A stretch of DNA of 64,000 nt. Source: Bathymodiolus brooksi (Eukaryota; Mollusca; Bivalvia; Mytilida; Modiolidae). Within the stretch, counting starts at the first letter, position 1, and each line of letters starts with the position of its first letter. The notes beneath the pieces are model-generated. The model had not been told where the DNA came from. It saw only the letters and a program-made list of their open reading frames with translations, and made no database searches. Position numbers and translations under genes: made by a program. Positions 1 through 11,639 of the stretch are shown here, piece by piece. The stretch lies in NCBI GenBank assembly GCA_963680875.1, contig OY804576.1, positions 78,187,668 through 78,251,667 on the forward strand, given 5' to 3'.

Positions 1-564
1 ACAATGTTAGTGCAGTGTCTTAAAATATAAAGTTGATGTGTTTAATGCTTAAGACAGAGATAAAAGAAGGTTCATATAAACATTCCCCAGTTTGCGCCGA
101 ATACTCAGACACGGCATTAATATTGTGTTTATCCTGTAGAAAAATCACATTAATCCATCGAAGTTTGTATTTTGAATTAAATGAACAAAACTATATAGCT
201 ATCCCTTGATTGCCTCTTTTGACATTTTCTGTGTACTTCATTTACAACTAGGTAACATGTGTCAGGGTACCATCAATAGTTGTATTTCGGTCAGTAACAG
301 TATATAACAAAAATGTATCCAGTCAATGTAATTTGACTGCTCGAATAGAACAAGTACAGGAACAATATAGATGTCTTCTTAACATATTGAACACGTTGAT
401 TGATTGGTGTTTAACACCAACTTTAGCAGTATTTCAGCTATTGTCATATTACAAATTATTCCGTCTTTTATTACATTTTAATTGAAACTAATGCTTTAAT
501 TATATTGTTGATCAATCAATGTCTTGAATGTAGCCACCGCAATAGACTGTATTCTATACTGAAA

Positions 565-899
565 TATTATTCGTGAAATAATATCATTAGATACTACTGT
601 TACTTATAAAAATGTATTAAAGTAGATGTATATACTCTTTGTCACCCAGTTTCAAGTCAGATGAAACGTTCGAAAATGAAAGCTATTGACTGTCTTGTAT
701 CAGCCTAAAGTGTATATGAGAGATAGAATGACTTACTACTGACTGTATTGCATCAGCCTAAAGTGCATGTGAGAGATAGAATGACTTATTATTATTCGTG
801 AAATAATATCATTTGATTCTACTTTTACTTATAAACATGTAGATGTCTATGCTCTTTGTCACCCAGTTTCAAGTCAGATGAAACGTTCGAAAATTTGAA
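565..899. repeat. Diverged tandem duplication (about 220 bp)
   Basis: The stretch starting attattcgtgaaataatat at 565 recurs at about 790, and both copies run on to a shared ending (cacccagtttcaagtcagat, then gaaacgttcgaaaa) near 642-677 and 860-893. Between them a 48-bp piece (gactgt...catcagcctaaagtg) is also doubled at about 689 and 741. I see no coding signal. The short open frame that crosses this region is an artefact of the repeat. Confidence 0.8.
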
Positions 900-1045
900 T
901 AATCATATTATTGAATATACGTGTTTATTAGAAAGTAATAGAAGACTTAGCATAGAGTTATCGAGCATTGTTTATATCGGATCTTTAACCTGTGTGTATT
1001 TGATCTTTAACCTGTGTGTATTTGTTCGGATGTTCTCGGAATTTT

Positions 1046-1162
1046 TCTTAATATCAACAGAAGAAGGAATATTTTGATGTAATATATTTTTGACCTCTAA
1101 TTCTTCTTAATATCAACAGAAGAAGGAATATTTTGATGTAATATATTTTTGATCTCTAACCA
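1046..1162. repeat. 57-bp direct duplication
   Basis: The segment cttaatatcaacagaagaag through atgtaatatatttttga occurs twice in tandem and nearly identically. A smaller doublet (gatctttaacctgtgtgtat) lies just before it at about 980-1020. This is simple replication-slippage structure with no gene in it. Confidence 0.85.
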
Positions 1163-1245
1163 TACCTCAGATATGCCTAAATATAAAAAGAAAGTTGTAA
1201 GTGAAAATGTAGAGGCAGAATTAACGACGTGAGGTAAACAAGAAG

Positions 1246-1345
1246 AGTTTGAAGATTCCAAAGGGGCAATCAGAATCCGTATATCGAAGAACAGACAACA
1301 CAATGGCCAAAAGAAAAACAACTTTGCAACTGCCATGTTTGTCCG
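1246..1345 (+). repeat. Repeat A, 5' fragment
   Basis: First of about 20 copies of interspersed repeat A in the window. The + orientation reads gaagataccaaaggggtaat, then cagaatccgtaaatcgaag, gacagacaatacaatggcc, a middle with acacagaaaactaaagattg, and an end with ctactagtggcacccgtcg and ggtgataagtcatgaatgag. This copy stops after the ggccaaaag segment. Full copies are about 260 bp, with no terminal inverted repeats and no open frame. Confidence 0.75.
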
Positions 1346-1499
1346 CTGTTATCAGCTTTTCGAAAAAGAGTAAGCGCAATTTTAACCGCTACAAAACATT
1401 ATTTTTTCCCATACCTAACTCGACATGCTTTCCAGTCGCGCTCATGAGTCGGCTGTCCTAACCCTCCATAATTCCCGTCACGTTTTAAAAAAACTATTT

Positions 1500-1578
1500 G
1501 CATTTGACATTGATCTCGTCCTAAATATCCACGAAATATTTATTACTGAATGTTTAAGCAGCCAACAATAAATCATAT
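1500..1578 (+). repeat. Repeat C/F fragment
   Basis: Carries ctcgtcctaaatatccacga, then aagcagccaacaataaatca. It matches other C/F pieces at 24125, 51950 and, reversed, 18505 and 42925. Decayed and non-coding. Confidence 0.55.
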
Positions 1579-2102
1579 TTACCACTAACTGAGAGATAAT
1601 GTACATGGAATTTGAAGAGTTATGTTATCCATTCAATGAAGTGTATTCGTTTTCTGATTGACTATGATTGTTGTTCATTAATGACAAATTATTGCTGGGA
1701 TCGTGTAGAAACATGGAACTTACATTTAACGTCATAATCAGCATGTGTTAAATATCTTCATGACAATGTAACAGCTGTGTCATTGTAATCTTGAAAAAAA
1801 AGTATTTTTTTTAATAAAATGGTTTCCATGGGGAAATATTCATCACCGAAAGATATTTGATTACATAAATCCATATTGGTCTTCGTTTTGTATTTATAAT
1901 GAGAGAAAAGACTAATTTTATTTTGTCACATTTTTATACAACATCGAATGTTATGAATTTATTGATCACTCCTAACGCTTAAAAGATAGTCATAATAATA
2001 CCATGATCTAATGGTTGTAAATCAAAACTATTTGGTTTCATGACTTAATTAAATAATTAAATGAATAATACTATGTAAGTTTGAACTAGTTGTTACCCTT
2101 TT

Positions 2103-2613
2103 TATGCCCCCGCGACGAAGAGTCGGGGGCGGGGGGGGGGGCATATTAATTTTCCCTTGTCTGTCCGTCCGTCCGTTCGTCCGTCCGGATATAGATACAT
2201 GGCTTGTTCGGCTATCTCCTCCTATAGTTTTGGAGCTACAGCTTTAATATTTTGTATGATGTTTATACACATAATGGAGGTATGCATGTCCACAGGATTT
2301 TGATTTTCATCAAATATTTGATAATGACAGGTAGTTGGACTTAGTCATTTATATGCCCCCGCGACGAAAAGTCGAGGGGGGGGGGATTTTTGTCAAATAT
2401 TCACAAAATGACAGGTAGTTGGACTTCATTTCCTTCTTACTAGCTACATAATGGAAACATGGTTTGTATGGTTCCTACTACAGTTTTTGACATGTTTATA
2501 ATTTCTTATGGTCAGGCGGGGGCATCATTTGTGTCTTACAGACACACTTCATTTTTTTAAAAATCACTCCTAACAAAACAACTTTGTCTATAATTATCAA
2601 GTGCGGGGGCATA
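2103..2613. mobile_element. TIR element of the molluscan tatgcccccgc type
   Basis: The region is bounded by an exact 11-bp inverted repeat, TATGCCCCCGC at 2103-2113 and its complement at 2603-2613. Inside are a (gtcc)n-rich run at 2160-2187 (gtccgtccgtccgttcgtcc) and an internal second copy of the tatgcccccgcgacgaa end at about 2351. No transposase frame is present, so this is a non-autonomous, MITE-like element. Such elements with a gtccg run are familiar in bivalve genomes (recollection, not searched). Its internal head repeat suggests two nested or partially duplicated copies. Confidence 0.7.
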
Positions 2614-3040
2614 CTTCTTTTCTAGTTTATTTATAGTTTTGTCACGCCGAACGCAGATATGTCAAAGAACTATACCATATCTGGCAGTGTTATACAGTCT
2701 TCATCTATGTACATATATTGACGTCTTGTAGGAAGGAGTATGAGACATTGTTGAAAAACGAGAGGAGGTAATATACGTCTTCCTCAAAATAGACCTAAAT
2801 AATGTCATCCTTATGAATAACTTGAAAAAAGATTTTCTAATAACTACATTGACGCTATGTCTTAAAATGGTAAAATGTTATGTAAGAAAAGAAATCGTGA
2901 AGCAGACAACAACGGTTGTGATATATGACGTAAAATGGTAAATGTTTGAAAGCAATTTTCAATTCAGAAACTTCAGAAATAGATCTTGTTAATGGACATA
3001 CCTTTTTCACATTAAAGTTCAATATCGCTGAATTTAACGT

Positions 3041-3262
3041 ATTTTTCAACAGATAGTCAGCATTCCCATGCGTATCGAATGTGCTCCTCTTCTCGCCGAC
3101 TTGTTCCTTTATTCGAATGAAGCAGACTTCATACAGGGGCTTTTCAAGATAACCGAAAAGACGATAGCCAGGGCCTTTAATTTGACGTTCCACTATATCA
3201 GTGATGTCCTTTAAATAAATAATTCCATGATTGATGACTATGTTGATGGTATATATCCAATA
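3041..3262 (+). pseudogene. Decayed Penelope-type RT fragment (divergent family)
   Basis: Read in the frame of the ATT at 3062, the translation contains CAPLLADLFLYSNEADFIQG, then ARAFNLTFHYISDVL, a stop, and INNSMIDDYVDGIYPI. This corresponds to RT motif B (IPMGTNCAPLL) and motif C (YIDD), with the second catalytic region changed from YIDD to YISD and followed by an in-frame TAA. It is clearly related to the RT copies at 11.6, 20.5 and 37.3 kb, but the residues differ enough (NEADFIQG versus YESEFLQK) that it is another family. The frame is lost beyond about 3260. It is dead and too short to show other domains. Confidence 0.8.
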
Positions 3263-3263
3263 G

Positions 3264-3829
3264 CGAATGACCTATTTATAATAGAAATACGACATATTGA
3301 ATTTATTTTTCCAATTAATCACATCTTTGTTTTTCATTAAGTTTGTTTTGAAAGCTGCCTTTGATTGTCAATAAATTATTGATTAAAGACTTACTAGAAA
3401 GATCCGTCTCAGAAGCTCAAACAAAAGATTGCATCCGTGTGAAAAGAAATACTCTATAGGATGAGTCTATGGCAACGGACAGAAATAGTCTCATAAAATC
3501 TGTCTTAAGAAACGTGTAAATTACTATGAGAATTTCTTTGATTAGATTAGAGGTTAAATAATACAAATTATTCAATAATTCTCAATGATAAAAATCGGAC
3601 ATTAAATACATCAGACCAATGAAAATGACCTAAGTTACACAATATAGACACTAGAATCTCTCATATTAATAACCCTGTTTGGAGTGGACTAACATATATT
3701 CTTATACAATTTGCCTCAATTAATTCTACCTGACAGTGGGACAAACAGTATATATATGGAACGAATTGTCTAATAGTCAAATATGTTGCGCTGCCACAGG
3801 GACAGTCGTGTGACAGTATGATTTAAAGG
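3264..3829. other. No recognised feature
   Basis: AT-rich sequence between the RT fossil and an HHL fragment. I see no open frame, repeat copy or RNA motif that I can support. Confidence 0.5.
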
Positions 3830-3960
3830 ATTCAAACTAAGGTTTTCCTTCCTGAGGCATGGGTGACCATGACCGATGTTGGCTTTCATGTTTGAGCTCT
3901 TTGGTGTACTTGCTCACAAACAGTTTTTTTTTCTTTTGTCCGATAAAACCGAAAACAAGA
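3830..3960 (+). repeat. HHL element, core fragment
   Basis: Contains aaactaaggttttccttcct, gaggcatgggtgaccatgac and cgatgttggctttc. This is the same core that is repeated in the 52-bp array at 5.1 kb and the 60-bp array at 28.9 kb. The hammerhead-like part found downstream in other HHL copies is absent here. A gattgattgg tail at about 4000 may belong to a SINE remnant. Confidence 0.65.
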
Positions 3961-4345
3961 CCATCTGGTGGTAGCCCTCTCGGTCATATTGACTGATTGA
4001 TTGGCAAATATGTAAATGGGTTGGAAAACTACTAACAGCTAAGATGAAATTTCTAATATTGACAGATTTTCGTTTCTGAAAAGGGGTGGATAAACGTGTA
4101 GTATTGCTTCATCTCATTCCACATGTTTGAGCATAGAGGTATCAGATCCTCATCATATCCACCGAACTCCAATGATCTAACGACAAAGTGTATATGTGGA
4201 ATATTTATGTTAGAATACCAAAGTAAAGTCGTAACATTTGCTTACTGTGAAATATGAAAAATATGTTGTGCTTAGTCCTATCTTCTTCATATTGAATTTA
4301 TTGTGAAATCGACGTTTATGTTAAATACCAAACCACAGTATGGAT

Positions 4346-4612
4346 AGAGAAGAGTTTGAAGATACCAAAGGTATAATCAGAATATGTAAATCCAATGAAG
4401 ACAGACAACGCAATGGCCAAAAGAGAAAGGACAAAATGACAAACACCGATCTACAAAACACTACACAGAAAACTAACGCGAACCCCTCTAGAAATCGGGC
4501 GTGAACTCAGGTTCGCCGGTATGGTAAGCGTTTCTGCTACGCTAGTGGCACCCGTCGTGTTACTCTTGTTGCAAACCCGGTGATAAGTTATGAATGAGGA
4601 AAGGACCGGGAA
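4346..4612 (+). repeat. Repeat A, near full length
   Basis: One of the most complete copies. It runs from gaagataccaaaggtataat through ggccaaaagagaaaggacaa and acacagaaaactaacgcgaa to ctagtggcacccgtcgtgtt and ggtgataagttatgaatgag. It is useful as a reference for the interrupted and expanded copies elsewhere. Confidence 0.85.
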
Positions 4613-5078
4613 GTGATTAAGACAAATGTAACATGTCCGAGGTCATTTGTGACCATCATTCATTAACGATCATAAGTAAGAAACTTCATTTCTAAAGAAT
4701 AGATCATAATATCGATCTGTTATTGTGTAAAGAGTTTTTTCTTCTTTCTATAAATTTGACAAGAAAACATTTTAATTTTTATTTTCGACCATTTAATGGT
4801 AATTTGTGCAGTTAACTTAGTTACATTATAATCCAGCGTTACAGAAAATCACTGATGAATTTTTATATTGATCACAAAAAACTAATGTTATGGTATTATA
4901 GCAAAAATAATTAACTTAATTCTGTATATCTCATAGATATTGACAAGAGGGATTTCTTACAATGTGATTTATCTCCCTTTATTGTTAAATAAACAGAAAT
5001 AGATTTGCTGCATCATTAATTAGAGGATTGAATTGCAAACTGAGCGAATTTTACAAATTATAAATTGAAGTCATAACA

Positions 5079-5711
5079 ATATTCTAATAATTATTAAAAC
5101 TAAGGATCTCCTCCTACAGGCATAGGTAACCTATTCTAATAATAATTTAAACTAAGGTTCTCCTCCCACAGGCATAGGTAACCTATTCTAATAATAACTT
5201 AAACTAAGGTTTTCCTCCCACAGGCATAGGTAACCTATTCTAATAATAATTTAAACTAAGGTTCTCCTCCCACAGGCATAGGTAACCTATTCTAATAATA
5301 ATTTAAGCTAAGGTTCTCCTCCCACAGGCATAGGTAACCTATTCTAATAATAATTTAAGCTAAGGTTCTCCTCCCACAGGCATAGGTAACCTATTCTAAT
5401 AATAATTTAAACTAAGGTTCTCCTCCCACAGGCATAGGTAACATATTCTAATAATAATTTAAGCTAAGGTTCTCCTCCCACAGGCATAGGTAACCTATTC
5501 TAATAATAACTTAAGCTAAGGTTCTCCTCCCACAGGCTTAGGTAACCTATTCTAATAATAATTCAAAATAAGGTTCTCCTCCCACAGGCATATGTAACCT
5601 ATTCTAATAATAATTTAAACTAAGGTTCTCCTCCCACAGGCATAGGTAACCTATTCTAATAATAATTTAAACTGAGGTTCTCCTCCCACAGGCATAGGTA
5701 ACCTATTCTAA
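5079..5711 (+). repeat. 52-bp minisatellite, 12 units, HHL core
   Basis: The ctattct motif recurs at exact 52-bp intervals from 5131 to 5703, with an initial variant at 5079. Each unit joins an AT-rich linker (tctaataataatttaa) to ctaaggttctcctcccacag and gcataggtaac. Copies differ by only a few substitutions, so expansion is fairly recent. The unit contains the near-perfect palindrome ATAGGT-A-ACCTAT. The linker resembles the sequence just 5' of the first unit, so the unit seems to include flank plus the first half of the HHL core. Confidence 0.95.
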
Positions 5712-5925
5712 TAATTATTAATACTGAGATTATCCTTTCTCATTCATTGGTAACCATAGCCGATATTTGGCTCTCGTTGGTTCTCTTTCCCCAAAGACTT
5801 TTCAATTACTTGTCATTCCAATATTTTGACGTTACTCGTACCTGACGAAAGTTATTACAGAAAGCGTCGTGCGCACTAAATTAGATATCTACGTTTTTAT
5901 CATTATGATAGATTTGAGAATACTT
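5712..5925 (+). mobile_element. HHL element 3' part with hammerhead-like motif
   Basis: Directly after the 52-bp array the core continues (ggtaaccatagccgatattt, ggctctcg), then cccaaagacttttcaattac, then the hammerhead-like segment. CTGACGA is at 5842-5848 and GAAA at 5860-5863, followed by gcgtcgtgcgcactaaatta and gatatctacgttttt. The same order is seen at 32.7 kb and, reversed, at 46.2 kb. CTGANGA plus GAAA is the conserved core of hammerhead ribozymes. Here the intervening stem II is weak, so activity is doubtful. Confidence 0.6.
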
Positions 5926-7497
5926 TGTTGATATGTTATTTTGAAGAAAATATAATTTCTCAATATCTTTTTTATTTGTATACGTCATGTTTTTAGGGTA
6001 ATGATTGTTTTGGTGTTAGATTTGAAATCAACAATTGATTTTTTAAAGCTAATTCAAAGTATTTACTGAATTTTTTACAGCAAATTTATGTGTCATTGAC
6101 ATGCATGTAGGGATGAATAAAACGAAATAATTCCCGGGAAACATTTACAATTATGTGTTTTTAAGATACGCTAGAGGACGCTTTATATAACTGACAGTTG
6201 AAGGTCCAATAAAAGAGACATTTTTATTAGTATGCCAAACATTATGTTATTAAAAGAGAGAAACATCATTTTCAACAAAGCGGAGGTTCAAGTTTGATTT
6301 TAAGATAACTTGCTTTTATCATCCCAAAGTTATGCCCCGTAATTATGGGTAAGCTGATGGTTTTATTGGTTTGTGTATGTTATCTTTTGTCAAGCTGGTT
6401 AAATTTTAAAAATATTTCACAACTATTTTGAAATGGAAAACATACAGGTTAAATTTGTTCTCGCAATTTTCATTTCAAAAGACAACATTTCACCAACAGG
6501 TCTACTATTGTACCGTGACTTGCGCATCTCTGATCCCGCAATACTGATTGGAAATGAAATGAAATTAGATTACAAAAAATCATTGGACGGTCAGTCCTCC
6601 TTCAAAATTTAGGTCCGCTGATCTCATCCACTTTCCGTCATTGCCTCTACATAGTAATACTGTCGAACAAATGATGCGTTGCAATTCTCAATTGCATATT
6701 CTCACGGCAATCAATGTCGTATTTCATAGTCTGGTCTCATTGCAAAAATACAAAAATAAATTGACAACTTTCTCTTAATGTGATTTGATATTATCAAACA
6801 GAACATAATGGAACGTTGTCCCTAACGTAATATACAAAAAATCCATCCACATCAAAAACGCCAATTTTTAATTTGAGAATGTATCCTTGACCCGTCTTCA
6901 GCTGTTAATCTTAATTATGAAACATTCATATTTTATTCTGTTTATTCACTATTTTAGTAGTATTTGCTACTGACAGCAGACAACACTTATTATAACGGAT
7001 TAAATGCCGAGTCTGTAAATCAGATTGTGTCGTTATTGATGGGTTGTCTATAACACAGACGCGAAGAGTTTTCTCATGATTTTGCCACAAATAGTATATT
7101 CTGACAGTTGCCATATTTATTTACATATAATTTGCTTCCACGTACGAAATAAGGAAATCAATAGTCTGCGCAACATGATAATCTTTTTTTTCAAAATAGG
7201 GTACTTATTCTTTATATGCTCATCTGTACCCTTTTGCATTGAAAAAGAAATATTATACTCCATCACAATGTAAATACATCCAATTGTTACCTCCGGAATA
7301 AACAACCCATGTTAAATTATCTATGACACTCGAGTAATATCCGTCCATTGAAATAATGCAATGAAGGATGAATCCATGTAGAATTTATGCTAACCAAAAA
7401 TTAGTCTTTCAGGTGGACTTTAGCTTAATGTAACGCGGTAAGTTTGTTCCGATCGTTGAACAGATTTGAATCTCGGTGACACAGAGTATTTACGGTT
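5926..7497. other. No recognised feature
   Basis: About 1.6 kb of AT-rich sequence. Short open frames near 6.9-7.3 kb lie on both strands over the same bases and show no recognisable protein signature, so they are not called as genes. Confidence 0.5.
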
Positions 7498-7772
7498 TAA
7501 AAGGAGTTTGATGATACCAGAGGGATAATCAGAATCGAGAAATCGAAGAAGAACAGACAACACAGTGCCCAAAAGAAAAAGGACAAACAACGATCTACAA
7601 AACATACACATAAAACTAAAGATCGAGTGGTAACACAAACCCCACTAAAAACCGGGGTGAACTCAGATGCTCCGAAAGAGTAAGCAGTTCCTGCTCTACT
7701 AGTGGCACCCATCGTGTTAATCTAGTTACAAACGCGCGGTGATAAGTCATGAATGAGGAAATAACAGTGACA
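7498..7772 (+). repeat. Repeat A, near full length
   Basis: Runs from aaggagtttgatgataccag through acagtgcccaaaagaaaaag, then ggggtgaactcagatgctcc and ctactagtggcacccatcgt, to ggtgataagtcatgaatgag. It is uninterrupted and shows the arrangement that the 43-bp and 51-bp arrays later disturbed. Confidence 0.85.
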
Positions 7773-8332
7773 AAAGACTGACGAATACAGATGAAAAAAA
7801 AAGGATTTGAAATGTTGGTATTTCCATACTGTTCCTATTTGAAAGTTTTTTTTATGATTTCTAAATTACCTCACATATATGAAAAACAAAAGTATTTTTG
7901 TACTTCTGGAACACTTGTATAACATATTATGTCACAATAAATAGTATGTCTATTAATTTCTCGGCAGATTGATAAAGCAAACGAGCTCTAATTCCAATCA
8001 ATTGATCCTAATTAATAACACATTTATCTACTGTAATTTTAACGACTGTATGTCTGTGGAATGTAGCTTGCTTGTTAAATGAACAACCAACAAGATGCAT
8101 TTTTAAGTAATGGCGTCAGCATTGCAGGGATGGGGAATAAATAATCATATATTTACATGTATATAATTTCGTCTTTTTTTTTACTGATTTCAACGATATT
8201 AGTGTCAAAATGCTTTATTATTAAATGGTAAATATGTCCGTGTGATACAATACTACATCATGTATCTGACGTTTGACGTCATCGTGTAACTTCCTGATAA
8301 CAAATAACAACCCCCTTTAGAAATATTTTCAT

Positions 8333-8434
8333 GTGAGTGGGTGATAATTGCTAGATGTGAGAGGAGCAATTTTCATTATATATATACATATATGTAAATT
8401 GTTCCTCTCACATTTAGCAATTATCACCCACACA
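8333..8434. repeat. Long hairpin, about 40-bp arms
   Basis: The left arm (tgtgagtgggtgataattgc, then tagatgtgagaggagcaa) is mirrored by the right arm (ttgttcctctcacatttagc, then aattatcacccacacaca) with about three mismatches. The loop is a short AT-rich sequence (cattatatatatacatatat). A transcript would fold into an almost perfect stem. It is most likely a small foldback element; a small-RNA hairpin cannot be excluded from sequence alone. Confidence 0.85.
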
Positions 8435-8574
8435 CAGAAAAATACTTCTAATATATATCTATATCATGGTGTGAAAAGTTCGTTGTTAGGTCCGGTAATA
8501 ATATACTTTATTTCTACAAGACCAACACATTAAGCTGGATTATTATTGTATCTTAACAAACCCCTTACAGTCAT

Positions 8575-8680
8575 GCATATTGGTTTCGTGTTGTGGTATC
8601 CGTTGCGATGTCTGCATGGAAGCGATGTTCGGTTCGTCTTTACCTCCAATTGTGTGCAGGAGGGCTCATGTCTTATTTAA
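8575..8680 (+). repeat. Repeat B, 5' part (interrupted)
   Basis: Contains cgatgttcggttcgtcttta, cctccaattgtgtgcaggag and ggctcatgtcttattta. In the copy at 41.0 kb the same text runs straight on to aacgttatttttgtttg. Here that continuation appears only at about 9045, so the copy is split by an insertion. Confidence 0.75.
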
Positions 8681-9045
8681 GAAATAAATCATGGAAGCCA
8701 GAATGTGTTGGGAGTTTTAAAATGGATTGGCGGATATTAGTATTTTATCCCGAGCCAGAGTCGAGGAATAAAATTTACTAATATCCGCCAATCCATGTTA
8801 AAACTTAAAGCACGTTCTGACTTCCATGATTTATTTCGATTCTGATATGTCTAAGAGTACAAATACGGTAGTATACTTTGATTGGAAGACGGTAATTCAT
8901 ATTTACGTTTGCGGAAAATGTCACACACAATTTATGCTGCCAATGGAAAAGTCAGTCACATTCACCGGCGCATGTGCGAATGAAATTATACCATCGATAA
9001 ATCGCTCGTTTGTCTACAAAGCCAAAGAAGGACGTCATGTTAGAA
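8681..9045. mobile_element. Foldback insertion within repeat B
   Basis: The first 160 bp form a long palindrome: the left arm 8681-8750 and right arm to 8837 pair over most of their length, around the loop cccgagccagagtcgagg. The remainder (8840-9045) is unique here. An open frame crosses the second half (protein text IYVCGKCHTQFMLPMEKS), but it has no recognised domain and is split between element and repeat B. Insertion is inferred from the uninterrupted repeat B copy at 41.0 kb. Confidence 0.7.
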
Positions 9046-9222
9046 TTACGTTATTTGTGATTGTTTGCGTATTGCGGTGTTCAACACATATTTTGTTATT
9101 TTTTTGCTTTTGTTTTGATTTTCTTCGTCTTTCATATACCCTGTGTTGCCAGTTTCTCTGGATTGTCCATTTTTGATTGCCTCTTCGGTATTCTCTGACG
9201 TTTATTTGACGTGAATCATACT
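9040..9222 (+). repeat. Repeat B, 3' part
   Basis: Continues repeat B after the insertion: acgttatttgtgattgtttg, gtgttcaacacatattttgt, ttctctggattgtccatttt and attgcctcttcggtattctc, ending at gacgtttatttgacgtgaat. Non-coding. Confidence 0.8.
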
Positions 9223-9305
9223 CGCAGCTTTAGTATTGGTAGGGCCTGGTGTGAATCTAACTACCATACAATAACGACTTCAATGGGCCCTCTAATTAAA
9301 TATTT

Positions 9306-9530
9306 ACCAAAAGAGGTAATGAGATACCGAAAATAAAATAAAGAAAGAGAGACAATACAATGGTCCACAAAACCCCACGGAAAACTAACGATTGAGGAAC
9401 GCGACCCACCTTAAAAAGCAAGAGTTGGGCCGAGGTGCTTCGGGTGGGTTAAGCAGTTTCTGTCTCATTAGTGACACCCGTGATGTTACTCATGTTCAAA
9501 ATACGGTGATAAGCTACGAACAAGGACAGA
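9306..9530 (+). repeat. Repeat A, diverged copy
   Basis: Recognisable from taccaaaagaggtaatgaga, gacaatacaatggtccacaa, cacggaaaactaacgattga and attagtgacacccgtgatgt to ggtgataagctacgaacaag. Substitutions and small gaps show it is older than the copies at 4.3 and 7.5 kb. Confidence 0.7.
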
Positions 9531-11639
9531 AGGTCGGGAATGTGATAAAACAAAAAGCAAACAATACCAAGCTGTCGACAAATGGAACATATCCATGGTC
9601 CCATGTGACACAGACATAGTGTAACTGTTAACCAGACATAATAGCGACTGTGAAACTTTCGGAGTAATGACTTCAGATGTACTACTACCAGCCCTTGGTT
9701 CTGTAGCTTCCTTGTTAGCGCCAGCCTTATCAAGGAAATATTCAGAGGAAGCACAAGCTCTCGTACACCGTAACTATTGAAAAAAAAATATATATACTCC
9801 ATTAGCAGAGGCTGCTGGACTGTTGCGATATATATAAGTGTTCTTTTATGTCAAGTGAAAAATGTATATTGTGATACTTTAAAAATCCCTGTAGGTGGAA
9901 TAAAGTAAGATAAAATAATTTTGTAGGTGTTGGTACCTGTCTAAGTAGTACCTATCCAATGTTTTCTACATGAAGTGTTAGAAGTAAATTGTTAGCCAAT
10001 CAAAATTCTACTTGCCACAAGAACATCAGATAATATTTACTGTAACGTTCTAATTTATGACACCATATGGACCTTATCACCAAACAATGTGCAATTAGAT
10101 ATTAGAATGTGTTTAATTAATTGACAGCAAAACGTAATACAGCTATTTATAAGTAATATAATACTGGCAAAAACAGAATAGCGGAATATGTATCGGACAG
10201 TTGAGTCTTGTTTGTGTACGAATGAATCAATCCAGTTTGACAATTTAAATGTTAAATGACACTTCGTAACACGTTTTCGTGTTAAAACATTGTTTTGAAT
10301 AAATGAGAGGTAAAAACAACAAATGAGAAAATATTAGTTCCGGGAAGGTGCATACATATATTATCGATGTCGAGTATTTAATCGTTATATTTGAAAAATC
10401 AGATCTTTTATTATCCGAATATATTTCATATGCTTTAAAAAAAAAAGTCTTAATTCTATTAGTACTCTTCCTACAAAAATTTTTTTGTATTAACATTGTC
10501 ACATTTCTGATTTCAAGTGGTATGCTTTAGCGCTCAAAATTCTTTGAAAGTTTTACAACACTGGTGGTGGAGTAAAAAAAAAGAAGTATTTCAATGTTAT
10601 CAAATATTTGGTAAATAGACCGGGTAACAAATACCATTTACAATTAACTTGGTATAATGTTTGTCCATGAACAGCTGTCATCGAGGTTGGAATAATAAAG
10701 GTTCATGCACAAAAGCTGCACGATGTAGATCCAAAAACAAACAACACGTCAAATGTCAATAAAATTAATAAATAAAAGTCGCTAAGTTTTTTTGTTTTTT
10801 TTTGCTAAAATTTTAACATGCAAATAGCAATAACTTTGAAATAGCAAATATCAACAATCGTGAAAAAGGGAAAAGAACGTTTTCTCATTTGCAACAATAT
10901 GCAAAAATTTTAAATAAATAACTCTTTATGTAAGTGTCTTTACCAAGCCAGGAGAGGCAGCGGCCATCTTTACATTGCATTTGTTCTAGAAGTAACTGTT
11001 ATGCCTCTGTTGCTACGATACTGTGATGATGGTATGCTATTCCCTGTTTTTTATTTTATTTATCTTACAAAATCCAAAGTTAATGACAGAGCATAATAGT
11101 CTATTGCAACCTCTAGATGTCATGCGTAGCAATGTATGACGGTTTACTAATACGTTGAATACCAAAGTAGGCATACGGAACTTTATTGGTGATAGACAGA
11201 CAATTGTAAACCGTAATATGTCCGTCAAATTGACAGATGTATCTAGCTACTATATGTGATGTTTGTCAATATATTTCCTTAATAATTCTCAAAGAATACA
11301 TTCTTCATCACTCATCTGTGGTGCATTCATACAAGTAAACTTCATCATTTTTAGCCTGATAAACTATTTTATAAAACTAATGTTGAGTTGTACAATTCCT
11401 TCCTTTAAGCATACATGTACAAACTGTATGATATACGATCTAAATAGTATACTACGTGCGTTGATAGTCTCAAACCACGGGTTTTGATTCCAAGACGTTT
11501 TCGCTAACTCGTGGATATTTTCGACCTGTTTTACTAGATTCTCATGAATTATCCATGAATAACATTGACCAAACATTAAACGCCCGATTAAAAAAAATTT
11601 CGGAAATTTGAATATGCATGTGATATATATCCATACAAA
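9531..11639. other. No recognised feature
   Basis: Two kilobases of AT-rich sequence with several short, overlapping open frames on both strands. None shows a domain, and the frames on opposite strands compete for the same bases. I cannot support a gene here. Confidence 0.5.

Noticed and set aside
8826..9176. 116-codon frame with CGKC
   Set aside because: It crosses from the foldback insertion into repeat B, so it is a chance fusion of two repeats.
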